Positions 26,641 to 37,741 of a stretch of 64,000 nucleotides of DNA are shown here, one piece after another; within the stretch, counting starts at the first letter, position 1, and each line of letters begins with the position of its first letter. Below the pieces are notes generated by a model, which was not told where the DNA came from, searched no databases, and saw only the letters and a list, made by a program, of their open reading frames with translations. Source of the DNA: Macrobrachium rosenbergii (taxonomy: Eukaryota; Arthropoda; Malacostraca; Decapoda; Palaemonidae); assembly GCF_040412425.1 (NCBI RefSeq), contig NC_089794.1, forward strand, positions 16,397,103 through 16,461,102, written 5' to 3'. The position numbers and the translations under genes are program-made.

Positions 26641-29600
26641 TTTCCTTTTTCCTGCCTGTCCTCTGCTAAAACTTTAGGCCTCCGTTCCCCAGTGTTACTC
26701 CACATGATACTTCTGCCAACTATTATTGGCTTACTTTTTCCATCAGTTTACACAACCTCTTTTGCTAACAGATTTTTCTGGATAGTCACTGTCGTAAAAC
26801 TGCTGGCTCAAGGGATTTGTCCTTAAGTGACTGTGACTTGGGGTAGAATAAAAATGGAGAATGGTGAAGTGGGAGAAAGAGTCAAAGGAATAATCTTTAG
26901 GAATACTCAGCTACCTTACTACACATTGTGAATGGGGAGGGGTGCTTAATGTCACTTGGTCACCTTGATGTAGGAAGAGTTAGGGCTCTTAGCTGGCTGC
27001 TGATGCTCTGATCTGTCTAGGACACAAAAATATTATTCACTAAGTGCTAATTGCATTTGATATTAAGGTATAGGGTCATTCTTGTTAGTAAGGAGATTTG
27101 CATACAGCATTTGGTGTCATTAGTTTCTGTGGTCTTCCACTAGGAAGAGGCCATAGTAGAGCTGGTAAAGAGGTTATTACTGTACTTAACTTATATGAAT
27201 TACAGCCTTGAAGATGCAATGAGATGTTGCAAAATGCCGTCGGCAAAATAAACTGTCGTTTTTATATATGTGCTGCCTTTTCCTAGATGCCCCCTTGATA
27301 GATACTTATGTAACATATGTGGAAGGAAAGCTTTCATATAGAGATATGTAAGAAGTATTGACAATGAAGACCTGTTATGAAAGAACTAAAATTTTCATTC
27401 TATCTATACTGTAGTTATCTTGCTAATTCACATGCTGTACGAATACATTTCTGGGAAATGTTTCATTCAAATGTTTTGTAAGTACATTAAACCCCTGTTC
27501 TTCCGAACCATTTGTAGTGCATATCCGTACTGTTTAGCAGGTTTCATACGGTACTAAGGATATTGCATATGATCTACGCGGGTATGGAATGTGAGCACTG
27601 TTTCTGTTTCTCTTTTCTCTTCAGAGCCGTGTAATCATGGGCATGGTGTGAGGGTTGGTAATATTTTGTTATGTTTAATGCAGAGGTTGGTGGAACGAGT
27701 AACTTATACCTGTTTGGGAAGAACCAAGAATGAAGCAGGGGACAAAAGATGGGTTTCACCTCTTAGAAAATAGTAAACCCACTTCCTTAAAATGATGGGA
27801 GACTGTAAGAGTTGGGGAAAATGGAACCTGGAGAAAAAGAGATTTCTTTTAGCATTATGATGAACCATTGTAAGATTTACAAGTATGTTTGCAGTTTGAA
27901 AGTATAAGTTGCTCTGTAGTGCCAGAGATTTATTCATTAGGCTCTTTATTGTCGTCATCAATCAAGTCTTCACATCAGGTTTCCTTTTTGAAGTTTTACT
28001 GGATATTGGATGAGTTCGCTCCATTATTTTCTGTCTTTTGCACTTTCTGCCAGATTTCTCATTTGCTCCTAATCTTCATTTTCTTGCAAATTCCTCATGA
28101 TCTTGTGGACCTTCCCAATTTCCAACATTATGCTCTTCCATATTTACTGCTTTGTTAACTCATTCCTTGTCATGTCCCAAAAAATGTAAAATTTACATTG
28201 ACAAAGAGTGCTTTAGAAGCCTCTCAAAATTGCATCAACTAATCAAGTTTTCATTCCACAATTTACACATGAAACGTGTATTTGCAAGGAATGATTTATT
28301 GTAACAATTAAGAAGGAATATTGTAATATTAGTCGTTATCGTTCAATATTTAATTACTGATAACTGTGTTGACTGGAGTGAATGTTATCATCGTGTAAGA
28401 GCGATTGAGACTAATGACTGGTCCCTAAGGAGGATGTTTTTGTCATTGTTTTTATTTTTTATATATGTATCCTCATGCATCAATAATGTTCTGAAAGTAC
28501 TTCAAAGGTTTTTGATAATGTTATGTTGGTTTTGTAAATATACTTTGCTTTTTTGGTGGCTTTTATTGTTAAGGACTTAATCCAGCATCCATGTGTGGTC
28601 TAGTTATACTGAAATGAAGAGAGGGGAATGTCTGTGCCTGTTCAGGTTAAATAGAATTATGTATGCAGTGGAATTTAAGAAGCTAATTGCTATTGTGCCA
28701 TTACTTTTTTTCTCTTGAATTTGTTGGTTCATGTAGTGTGAGTTCATTGTGCTTGAGGTTGTTTACAAGAATTATGAAAACTTAGTCTTGGCTGAATTGA
28801 TTCCTGATGTTGAGCTTTGGAGTTCTCTTCCTGCTTCCTTTTTTCCTGACTCTTCCATACTCTGAGATGGGTCTGCTGCTTCCTTTGCTAAGTAGCTTTT
28901 AATAATAACGAAAATGAAAAAAATCTGTAGCACCGAAAGCTCATTGTAAAAAGGGTTGGAATTATACATCATAGTTTGAAATTCTGTAGGGAATTATGAG
29001 GAGATTGGCAGCTTTGTCGTTGTCTGGTTTTTAAAAAAGGGAAGGAGAGAAAGAAGAAGGGAGTTATTAGACTTGCCTCTGAAAATGGACAAGGTTATCA
29101 CATGAAGCTAAGTTCTTGGCATCATTTGAGAATGAAATAGGGAATTGTGGATGTGGAGGTATAATTATGCTCAGAAATGTGAGATGGAGGTAAATTTGTT
29201 CCAAGCCTTTATTATTTTATTATTTTATTTTTTTTTTTTCCCTAAAGCTATGACAGAGTTGCAAAGGAGAAACTGAAGTAAGATTGATTATTAAATAATT
29301 ACTTTGGCTGCACACATTATTTTCGAGTAGGTTGTTTTGTGTTATGCAGCTTTAATTTTTCTCAAAACATCCCAAAACGACATTTTCTGTAGTGAGAAAA
29401 ATGTGCGTAATTAGTTGCTCTTTACTCTCATTCGTCTGTTTTTTTTCAATATTTTTAAATACTGTACTTAAATTTTTATTTATATTGATTCTTTCAGAGT
29501 AACCTCACATACAATTGAAAAGTTAGATACATGAACACGAAGTTGCATAAATACAGATCAGGTCTGGTATTTAAAGCATGCTTTGAAACTCCCAGAATGT

Positions 29601-29925
29601 AGCTTTGTATTCTCGATGTTAGCATGACTTGCTTTTGCATCAGAGTGAAAGGTAGGTGAGTGTTACTCACTGCTGCAGCAAAGATATCTGGGATGTATGC
29701 ATACTTAGGATATAAGCTTAACACAAAATGTTTTACAGATCATTGTTTAGATTAGATGTCTTTTTGTCTTTGTGCTTTGCCATATTGGCGACTTTTTTTT
29801 TTTAACACTTGCATAATTTTTTATCTGATGTGATTCTGTACTAGCTGTCAGCTTCTTCTTTGTGTGGGGGTTTTGGAATATTAAGTTAAATTATACTCAT
29901 TCTCTTGTTTTTGTTTTCATTTCAG
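26641..29925 (+). other. Intron of gene A, last part
   Basis: AT-rich intronic sequence ending in a strong acceptor (ttgttttcatttcag). One short segment at 27206-27275 (gaagatgcaatgagatgttg followed by an A-rich AATAAA stretch) resembles 3' ends of some retroelements. No exon was seen. Confidence 0.45.
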
Positions 29926-29980
29926 AATGAAGCGAGCAAGTTCAATGTCCGTTCTTAGTGGAGAGGATTGTAATAAAGAG
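29926..29980 (+). CDS. Gene A short internal exon (55 nt)
   Basis: It is preceded by a near-ideal polypyrimidine tract and CAG acceptor (ending 29925) and followed by a GTAAGA donor at 29981. The first base completes the Arg codon begun in exon 22424-22554. The 18 codons that follow read MKRASSMSVLSGEDCNKE, ending in phase 0. KRASSMS is a clear basophilic-kinase-type site by motif. The size is small, but phase agreement on both sides and the strong splice sites make it convincing as a microexon-like coding exon. It adds to the pattern of repeated Arg/Ser sites in the tail of this protein. Confidence 0.72.
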
Positions 29981-31020
29981 GTAAGATTTGGTTGTAAGGT
30001 TTTTGCGTTTTCTATTTGCAATTTCTTTTATGCGTTTAATCATTAGTAGTACTGTATTAAATGAAGCCAGCATTCTTAGTTTCTTATTGTTACTGTTGCT
30101 TAAAGTATTTAATCTGAATTATTCTCCTGAGTATGTTGCTTATATCATTTGCCAGACTTCCTGGAAGCTGCTGTAGATGAAATTCAAGTCAGTATTTTTA
30201 TGATGTTCAAAAGTAAAAATTATTTTTGGTTACATAACACACAGCATTTTGTTTTACAAAAGAAAAAACTGGTATTCCCTGAGTATGCCTTACATTGTGA
30301 TGTGTGGGTATGATGTTTCTTGATCATATTTTTATTCTTGATAGAGAGCATTCAGAGGATCTTGTCCCTATTGTTTACAGTTATGTAAGCTTCTTCATAT
30401 ATTTTAGGAGGGGTTTTCTACCAGTTTATTAAATGCATAATGTATATAAGTTTGCATTTTGTTTTCAGTAACCTTCAAAAAGTTCATTTTCATTGGTTGA
30501 AAAGCTTGTTGTAATTACTATTTTATCCTTGCTTTTAATTTTTTGATAATTTAGAGTGAGAAAGTCATACATACAAAAAATAGTATAGGAAATTTAAGCA
30601 CATACAGTATATTAGGTGGTTAGTAGGTACATTGTAGGCCATACAATATAATAGGCTAGGTTATGGTGCATTGTTGGATTTTTGCGATTATGGGTGGCCA
30701 CTGCTAATGGCGAACTCCCCAGTATTCTGAATTCTCACACATTCCCCTTGGTGATGGATTGATAGATGACTTTTAGCCCAAGTTGTTAATAGATTTCAAG
30801 AGTTCTTTTGTTGGAAAAATTCAAAAGCACTGAATATTTTTTCCATTTTGAAGCATTGGTGAGCTCCTGTTTTGGTAGCATTGGATATGGAATAACTATT
30901 AATAAGGATGAATGAGCTCATGATAATATTATGAAGTTTCTCAGAAACATTGTAATGTTGATAGTCTGTCATTTTTACCTTATGATGGCCGTGATGTTAT
31001 TTTGAGTTTCATCATTTCAG
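29981..31020 (+). other. Last intron of gene A
   Basis: A 1.04-kb AT-rich intron with donor GTAAGATT and acceptor ttcatcatttcag. It is much shorter than the other introns of this gene. No other feature was seen. Confidence 0.6.
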
Positions 31021-31113
31021 ATACTAGTGGTGCCTCTGGCTCTTCGTGGTCGTGCAGTAAGCTCCGAACATCTATCCCGACCAGCTGCTTCTGCCTCACT
31101 TGGCCTTCGTTAG
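31021..31113 (+). CDS. Gene A terminal coding exon (30 codons plus TAG)
   Basis: After a strong acceptor (catcatttcag) the phase-0 frame continues for 30 codons and ends in TAG at 31111-31113. It starts ILVVPLALRGRAV and ends with SEHLSRPAASASLGLR. The segment is about 50% GC against about 33% in the intron. The first part is hydrophobic and the second Ser/Ala/Arg-rich. Together the four downstream exons give a 134-residue C-terminal tail. No known domain or C-terminal sorting motif is evident; the final GLR does not match a canonical PDZ ligand. No family was recognised. The alternative exon at 10483-10593 would replace this ending. Confidence 0.7.
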   Translation: MLVVPLALRGRAVSSEHLSRPAASASLGLR

Positions 31114-33635
31114 AACCTGTGGAAATATTTATTTCTTCATTATCTTACTCCAGTTTTCATCATGTTTCTGAATAGCTTTAGCAAAAGCAGGATTATTAAT
31201 GTATCCTGGCTTTGCTGCTAATTATCAAGGCCGTAAACTGTCCAATTAGTAATCGTAAGGAGAGAAGGGGGGACGGGGTGGGATATCCTTATATTGTGCA
31301 TGGTCCTAGGAGATGTAGTTCCTCCCCACCCCCCTGCCCAACTGCTTTGGATTTGCTAATGTTGATTCTGTAATGTCCAAAGTGTTGGATTGAGCCAGTA
31401 AAGAATAATTACAGATTTCATATGTCTTACTCTTGAAAGGAAAATATACTCGCTGATGTAGTTCTGTACCATTGCTTCAGTTTCGTGGTACACGGAGACT
31501 TGGATTCCATGCATAATGATTACTTTAGTCAACCGCTGTCAAAAGAGACAATATTTGCCCAGCGAATGGCAGGCAGTAGCCCCTGGTCATACTGCACAGA
31601 GAAAGGAGAGAGGCCCCTGGTTTTTACTTGAGTTGTATTTGCACAGACATAACTTTTGATCTATTGCCTGGCTGCAGTAGATGGTGACTTAAGGCAAAGC
31701 AATTGATTGTGACGGAATCATTGAGAATAGTGTAAGAGTGTCGGTCTAGCATAGATGTTGGTGTCTTGATTTCATTGGGAGGCGCAAGTGGCACCACTTT
31801 TGGCAGTGAGGTCTGGGTTCGTTGGTGGGCACGCCAAAGGAGTTCATTTTCATTGGAGTGACATCGTGGACAAGCATTGAGTAGTGAAGGAAAAAAGTAA
31901 CATACTGTGTTATAGTCTACACAAACATATGCATACACTGTGTAATTGTGTATGTATGTGAATATATATACATATAAATATGTATTTATACTTGTGTATA
32001 CTGACCTCATAAATGCATATATGTATGTACAGGTATATGTAAATGCATATGTGAATATGATAATATACATATATGTGCAACATATATATTTATATGTATA
32101 TATATACATAGTTTGGCTTAGGATGTATGTATTTGTATATTCACATATATATACACTTGACACACTCATATCTATTATTTCAGAGCCTTAACAACTAGCA
32201 TGTTTCAGAAGTTTTCATCTATAGCCTTAGCGATATTATGTCAAAAGAAGAGAAACCTTTTGCCATAATCATGTAATGCAGTTATGATGAGTTTGCACAT
32301 GTAATCACGAAAGCAAAATTTTAGTGCAATTTCATGTTATTTGTGGTAAATGTGCATTGAGGGGTTATTTAGTTTGAAATGTCATGATTGTATTATGCTT
32401 TTATATTGATATAGCAGAAGAAGAAGAAGAAAAGTAATGAAATCCAAAAAATGCATAATGAAAGGTGACATTTTGCATTCCATGATGATCTTGATATAGA
32501 TATCTAGTCTTTTTATTTATTTACTCAACTTTATGCATTCTTGTTTTGTACACATTTGATTTGACCTCAAACATTCTCTGTATAGTTACAGACATTTGTC
32601 TTCTCAGACAGATGCTGTGCATGATAATTACTCTCTCTCCATTTTCTTAGTCTCCTACTCTCCTAACCTCTTACCCTTTCATTCTTTCACAGTATTTATT
32701 GCTTTATACATATCTACTTGTACAGGCACATACACATATTCAGATACTTCTTGTATATCTTGAGTTAACGACATGCAGTCATGTGGTTAAACGTCAGTCT
32801 TTTTTTGTGTGCAGGGTCTGCATTTTGTATATTTTCATGTTTATTACTTACTGTAGATATTTGTTGCATTAAGATTTAAGATTGAATTTTTTATATTGAA
32901 ACATTATAAAAAAAAATGTTTGTACAGTAGATCTGCTGAGCAAAATTCTTGTACCACAGCTTGTGTGTGTGGGAGGTCATTGTATGGTGGGGCTAAATAG
33001 GGAAAGCCCTTGCTGCTTTTCATGTAGCTATGGAAGTGGATCTATTTTTAAAACCCTCAAAACTTTTCAGGTTAAGCATCAGTTTGGAGGAAATAGGAGT
33101 AGGTTTTCTAATTTCTTGGTCATTGCAAATTGTATGTTGGTGTGAACGGAAGAATTGGGAATGGTCCAAACACAGGGTAAATGTATTGCAAGGGGAGTAG
33201 CAGACTTTTAAGCTTATTGCACAATTAACCAGAAAAAAAGTCTGATGATTTATTAATGATGATGTTCATGAAGATTTTGTAATGATAAAGACTGTGATTT
33301 TCCTACTTGAGCAATGGTTGTCAGTAGTTACATTAAGTCAGTAGGTGGTATTTTAATAATTGTCGATTTTTCATCACCTTGCACAGGTTACAGTGAAGGT
33401 GTGTACATGTATGCAAACGTGTGAGTATATGCAACTTTAATGGCAAATTAGGTAAAGAAGAGAAATAGCGAATGAACTATGAGGTTCAAGGGAGGGAGGG
33501 AGGGGACTATTCAGAGCTTCAGCACATCATCTGTTTGAACATTTACGACCCAAATTTTTGGTTGGCTTTTTGTCTGCTTTTGTCTGTGCATTCCCACAGT
33601 GACACAGCATCCAGTGTAGGAAAATTATCAATAAA
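31114..33635 (+). other. Probable 3' UTR and downstream region of gene A
   Basis: Sequence after the stop stays GC-richer than intron to about 31.9 kb, as often seen in 3' UTRs, then passes through a TATG/TA-rich tract (31930-32160). The first canonical AATAAA I noticed is at 33630-33635, so the UTR may be about 2.5 kb; an earlier non-canonical site is possible. The long minus-strand open frame here (31624-32169) is half low-complexity and is not accepted as a gene. Confidence 0.4.
31930..32160. repeat. Imperfect TATG/TATA low-complexity tract
   Basis: Interleaved tatatgtatg, catatatata and related tetra/hexamer runs. It gives artificial Tyr/Ile-rich open frames on both strands. Confidence 0.85.
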
Positions 33636-33984
33636 CAACTTGATGGCTTAAATTTGTTTTATTGTCATTGAAATACCTGTACACCAATGTACCAGTCAGA
33701 CTTCATGTATGCTGGTTTTTTTATGTTACTGGAATCACTAACCAAAGTATCACCAAAATTCTGTGCTGTTATGCAAAATGGGTTTTGATTCTTATGAAAT
33801 GAAAGGTCTATTAGCTTTCTGAGCATGTTTTTACACAAAATAATATTGTAGAAACAAATTTTAACAAGAAAGGGAAACAGAATTAAGAGAAGAAAGGCAC
33901 AGTTTATAAAATTTTATAAGTGAATATAAGCTGAGAAACAAACTGCACACAAGTAAATGGGAACAGGGAAAAAGTTGAATTAAG
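33636..33984. other. Intergenic AT-rich sequence
   Basis: Nothing supported by the sequence beyond AT-rich spacer after the likely poly(A) site of gene A. Confidence 0.4.
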
Positions 33985-34310
33985 TCTGAAGTTTACCATA
34001 AATCATCACACTCCTAACACTACCAGGAAGACCATTCCACAGCACAGAGGAAATGGAGGAATCGGCCTTCGGTACCAAACATAATTGTGACTGGCACCTT
34101 GGCATAAAATGTTTGCCCATATTCTATGAAGTGAGTGGAATGCACTAACTCTGGTACAGGCAGTAATTGATTGACTGCAAGTATTTTGGCTTTACAACTA
34201 GCTGACATACTGATGCTGACACAGGCATTAAAAATGATAACAGAAGTCCTCAACTGAGGTAAATGTTTTGAAAAATGGTAAAGATAGGAATATGGCAGTA
34301 ATGTAAATCC
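33985..34310 (-). mobile_element. LINE C-terminal tail remnant (CR1/jockey-like)
   Basis: A minus-strand open frame of 97 codons (34020-34313) shows the layout of the region after the RT domain in many CR1/jockey-type ORF2 proteins. A leucine-containing LAVNQLLPVPELVHSTHF stretch is followed by a basic/aromatic stretch and then an imperfect match to the common xLWNxLP box (reads AVEWSSW in one frame and VLWNGLPGSV in the next). The frameshift at the box shows the copy is dead. The assignment rests on motif layout only. Confidence 0.45.
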
Positions 34311-34851
34311 CAATAACTATTGTTGAGAAAATGTAAACATGCACATATAAAGATATATTTGTTCAGTGGCTAGTCCCTTGAAATTTAAAAATGACATTTG
34401 ACATTTAAAAAATGGGTGATAGAGAAAAATTATGGAAGCAAAAATGCACCATTAATATAATCTCTTGAAGTAAGAAGCCTTAGAAATAGTGCTTAGGTGT
34501 CTGTCACCATTTCAAGCTCACCACAATCTTGAATTAGAGATTGCCCCTGTAACAGTGAGGAAATCACGTCCCATGAGGGTTTTCAGTTTAATTGAAACCT
34601 CTGATAGTTTGAAACACAATTTGTGGATGACGATCATCAGTCAACAGATAATTTAGTAACAAGGAACAGGTGTTCTTTATTAAAGGATAAGCCCATTGAA
34701 CAGCAAATTAGTAATTTCTGTATTCAAAATGTGCAAATATGCATAAGGAACAAGACACTAAGGCCATTGACTTAAACCTAAGCTTTCATTGAAGAGAAGG
34801 TCCTTGTATGAAAAGTGAAGAGTTGAACCAAAAGGATTATAAATACTTTGT

Positions 34852-34852
<1 letters not shown>

Positions 34853-34913
<61 letters not shown>
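34853..34913. repeat. (CT)n microsatellite
   Basis: Dinucleotide run of about 60 bp in intergenic DNA. Confidence 0.97.
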
Positions 34914-34918
<5 letters not shown>

Positions 34919-35652
34919 GTTCATTTTGTTGTGTTGGAACTCTTCTGCTTGCTATTTCTAAAATCAATACTGCATTGAGTGTTGAAATGTTTATTCAAAT
35001 TCCGCATATCTACTCCTTCAGTGACAAGTTTGCTACACAACTGGTTGATCAGTTGTTGAAGTAAAGTAATGTTGGTTATTAGACATATCTAGTTTCACTA
35101 TTTGTTTGCTGTGAATGAGTGGATATAGAGCCAACCAAGTAATGTACGAGGAACTTTGTCTATTGATTATTGTTATTGAAAGATTTTGATACGAGTTGAG
35201 TCAGGCTCTTGGAAGTTCTCAGAGCTGATTGTAATTTATGTAGACAAAATGGTGGGTAATAGATAATTGGTATTTAAAATAAGAGCTGTACACAATTGAC
35301 CTACGAAAACTATCAAACTTAGACCTAAGATTATGAAGGGCTATGACACAGGTTATGGCAGAGACCAGGGTAAGAGAATAATGGTCAAGTATCATCATCC
35401 GGGCCACCCAAGGTCTATACATAGGGACTACAGTGGTAGAGATGAAAGGACAAGAACCTTGAATTAAAAGTGAGTTTTTATTCTGTTTATTGTATTAGCT
35501 TCAAAAGGGATTTAATGATGTCTTATTTTTTCGAATGCTGAATATCCCATTTAGTAGAGAAATTAGTTATGAAAATGTCTGAGGCAACTTTCTTCTTTTA
35601 TTTAAAAAATACAAATATACACTATACATTACATAAATATGTGTATATATAC

Positions 35653-35658
<6 letters not shown>

Positions 35659-35742
<84 letters not shown>
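35659..35742. repeat. (AT)n microsatellite, about 84 bp
   Basis: Near-perfect AT run about 600 bp upstream of the CCAAT cluster. A long self-complementary tract that can extrude as a cruciform. Confidence 0.97.
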
Positions 35743-35747
<5 letters not shown>

Positions 35748-35934
35748 ACAACGGCATAATGCCTACAAGGGCTTATCAACAACCTTTCTTTGTGTTTTCT
35801 TTGCTCTCTCTGACTTTCGCTTCCCTTAAATTCATATCATGTTTCGATTTTTTTTTTTCTGCAAGACGTAAGAAAGTAAAACGTAATGTACTCTTCAATC
35901 TATTTTTTTTTTTTTATCCGTGAATATTCGAGAT

Positions 35935-36250
35935 TTGTCCTGCGTCGAATATCGACTTCAGCCTTGATTCTTTTGCCTTCTAATGCCAAGCACTCACCTG
36001 AATCGATTTTTGGAATTGAAAGCAATTCCACACCTGGTTAATGGTGCAAAAGATAAGGAATTGTATCTATCAGTTCTCCCATACGCCCAAGAGGAACCCC
36101 AAGCAGAAACATTCTTTCACTGAGGGAAGGATCGAATCTCATCCTTTTCACCTGTTGAAATTACATTTGCAGGTAAATAATGATGGTAATAATAATGTTC
36201 ATCGTGTACAGAGCTTATAATCTACTCGTCAATAATTCCAAAATGTCTTT
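35935..36250. other. GC-richer segment upstream of the CCAAT cluster, function unknown
   Basis: Composition is higher in GC than its neighbours. The minus strand contains a 34-codon open frame (about 36036-36140, starting MRFDPSLSERMF) and an ATTCAG/GTGAGT donor-like site near 36000. This may be a divergent non-coding or coding first exon, or a repeat fragment. No decision is possible from the sequence alone. Confidence 0.25.
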
Positions 36251-36300
36251 CAGCTGGAAGTTAAATAAACCCAGGTGATAACTGGAATATTTGGTATTTG

Positions 36301-36415
36301 GTTAGTATACACCCTGAATTCGGTAGCCAATCAGGGCCATTATCTATTTCATCTGTATATAGTTAGTATACACCCTGAACTCGGTAGCCAATCAAAACCA
36401 TTCTTTATTTCATCT
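36301..36415. repeat. 61-bp tandem duplication carrying CCAAT boxes
   Basis: A unit starting gttagtatacaccctgaa is repeated head to tail (36301-36361 and from 36362). The copies differ at a few positions. Each copy brings one GGTAGCCAATCA box, so the duplication doubled a likely promoter element. Confidence 0.85.
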
Positions 36416-36429
36416 GCCAATCTCATTGG
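36327..36429 (+). promoter_or_regulatory. Cluster of four CCAAT boxes (NF-Y-like)
   Basis: CCAAT occurs at 36327-36331, 36388-36392 and 36417-36421. An inverted copy (ATTGG) is at 36425-36429, so the last two form a near-palindrome GCCAATCTCATTGGC. Clustered CCAAT boxes are a known NF-Y target arrangement in animal promoters. They lie upstream of the putative first exon of gene B, but a hAT element now separates them from the TATA-like box. Assignment as promoter is inference from motifs and position. Confidence 0.5.
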
Positions 36430-36455
36430 CTGGGATTTCTAAGTGTGTTGAAACG

Positions 36456-36463
36456 AAATAGTC
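36456..36463. repeat. hAT target site duplication, left copy
   Basis: The 8-mer aaatagtc precedes the left inverted repeat and is repeated exactly at 37401-37408, the 8-bp size typical of hAT insertions. Confidence 0.9.
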
Positions 36464-37400
36464 CAGTGTTGCCAACCATAGGAACATGTCCCTAAACATA
36501 GGGACATTTAACCAATTTTTCTTGCCGTAGGGACGCCCTTGCAAAATTTCTGAAAACGTAGGGACTTTTAAACATTTTTATGAAAATATATATTTTCGTC
36601 AGGTGAGTGTGAAATGCTCAAAAAGGAAAAAACAATGAAGACTTTTGGGTGTATCTCTGTCAATTAAAAAATTATTCAGATGAATTTGTTTTCAAGAATT
36701 TGGCAATCCTGGCTAAACTTGTTTTAACATTGCCTCACTCAAATGCTGAAACTGAACGAATATTTTCGATGATGGGTGATGCTAAACAAAAAAAAAAAAA
36801 GAAATAAGGTGGGACCTGAACTGTTAGACTCCATATTATTTATCAATTCAAACATGAAATCAAAAGGTGAACATGGTTTAAATCTAGCCAAGGGCATTAA
36901 TGAAGATTACCTCAGTTTTCATAATGTGCAAATGTATGATTTCAAACAGTCTGAGAGTAGTTAACCATTGCATACATATAAAGCTACAAACAATATTTTG
37001 ATTTATTAATTTGAATTTGAAATAATAAAAAAAGGGAAATTATCTTCATTTAGTTTAGGTTATTGTAAGCTTACCTTACATCATGCTATATTTTTCAGTA
37101 TGATTTTATGTATGTGCATTTTTGTTTATTAAAAATAAATGTTTTGTAATACCTGTGTTTTACTTTTATCGCAGTATATAACCTATATAGTTTCCTATCA
37201 TGAACGAGGTTGCGAGCCATTGGACTTGCTGATAAAAAAGAAATTAATGATCATATCACAATTGCTCAAAGATTTAATACCACTGTAGGGACATTGAACA
37301 TTCAATCCCACAGAGGGACATTTGCTGCAGGGGTAGGGACACGTAGGGACTTTTTGCTACATTTGTAGGGACATGACTGCCTGTAGGGTTGGCAACACTG
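36464..37400. mobile_element. Complete non-autonomous hAT element, 937 bp
   Basis: Both ends carry the terminal inverted repeat CAGTGTTGCCAACC, exact over 14 bp, and the pattern continues inward with a shared CATGTCCCTA. Flanking 8-bp duplications (aaatagtc) are perfect. The subterminal parts contain many TAGGGAC copies on both sides, the kind of repeated motif hAT transposases bind. The interior keeps only the C-terminal dimerisation part of a transposase, broken by a frameshift, so the element cannot move by itself. Perfect target duplications suggest a fairly recent insertion. It sits between a CCAAT cluster and a TATA-like box. Confidence 0.92.
36634..36964 (+). pseudogene. hAT transposase C-terminal dimerisation (hATC) domain fragment, frameshifted
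   Basis: The first frame reads DFWVYL...FKNLAILAKLVLTLPHSNAETERIFSMM, the signature of the hATC dimerisation domain (the PxSNAxxERxFS block). It then meets a 13-base poly(A) run at about 36788-36800 and a stop. The continuation RNKVGPELLDSILFINSN, also typical of this domain (xxxLLDxILxI), lies one frame over and ends at TAA 36962-36964. The frame change at the A run is most simply a slippage indel. The DDE catalytic core and the N-terminal zinc finger are missing entirely, so this is a remnant of an internal deletion product. Normal hAT transposases are about 600 residues or more. Confidence 0.88.
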
Positions 37401-37408
37401 AAATAGTC
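37401..37408. repeat. hAT target site duplication, right copy
   Basis: aaatagtc directly after the right inverted repeat, identical to 36456-36463. Confidence 0.9.
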
Positions 37409-37416
37409 CCAGGGTA

Positions 37417-37424
37417 ACTATTTA
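37417..37424 (+). promoter_or_regulatory. TATA-like box upstream of gene B first exon
   Basis: The sequence actatttaag lies about 65-70 bp before the ATG at 37486 and could place transcription start near 37445-37455. It is only TATA-like (TATTTAAG). The link to the CCAAT cluster is inference. Confidence 0.35.
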
Positions 37425-37485
37425 AGAATGATTCGACCGTTTTTCGAACAGTATGTCTTAAGTGGTGAAAGTGTGATGATTCGCC

Positions 37486-37515
37486 ATGAAGTCGGAACTT
37501 TACCGTGACAAACAG
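37486..37515 (+). CDS. Putative first coding exon of gene B (10 codons)
   Basis: An ATG in good context (ttcgccATGA) with in-frame TGA TGA just upstream opens MKSELYRDKQ and runs straight into a consensus donor, CAG/GTAAGA at 37516. Together with the TATA-like box and the CCAAT cluster this looks like a promoter-proximal first exon. The protein cannot be identified from ten residues. I found no downstream exon of matching phase in the window, so the first intron would be very long or the call is wrong. An untranslated 5' exon is an alternative reading. Confidence 0.42.
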
Positions 37516-37659
37516 GTAAGACAAACTTTTTATTTTAGGTTTAATTTTTTGTTATAAAAATCGCACGTCCGTAAACAGCAGTAGTTGAATAATAATGTTA
37601 GATGTCTTTAATGATTTATGTAAGGACGTCTCAGGTATCAGAAAGGATCGTATGATAGT

Positions 37660-37661
<2 letters not shown>

Positions 37662-37737
<76 letters not shown>
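37662..37737. repeat. (CT)n microsatellite, about 76 bp
   Basis: Perfect dinucleotide run about 150 bp downstream of the putative gene B first exon donor. Confidence 0.98.

Positions 37738-37741
<4 letters not shown>

Noticed and set aside
31624..32169. 181-codon minus-strand open frame
   Set aside because: More than half is Tyr/Ile/Thr low-complexity from the TATG/TA repeat tract. It lies in the likely 3' UTR of gene A on the opposite strand and matches no family.
35567..35923. Ile-Tyr repeat open frames on both strands
   Set aside because: Translation of the (AT)n run.
36121..36150. tRNA-like B box (ggatcgaatct)
   Set aside because: No cloverleaf can be built from the neighbouring bases.
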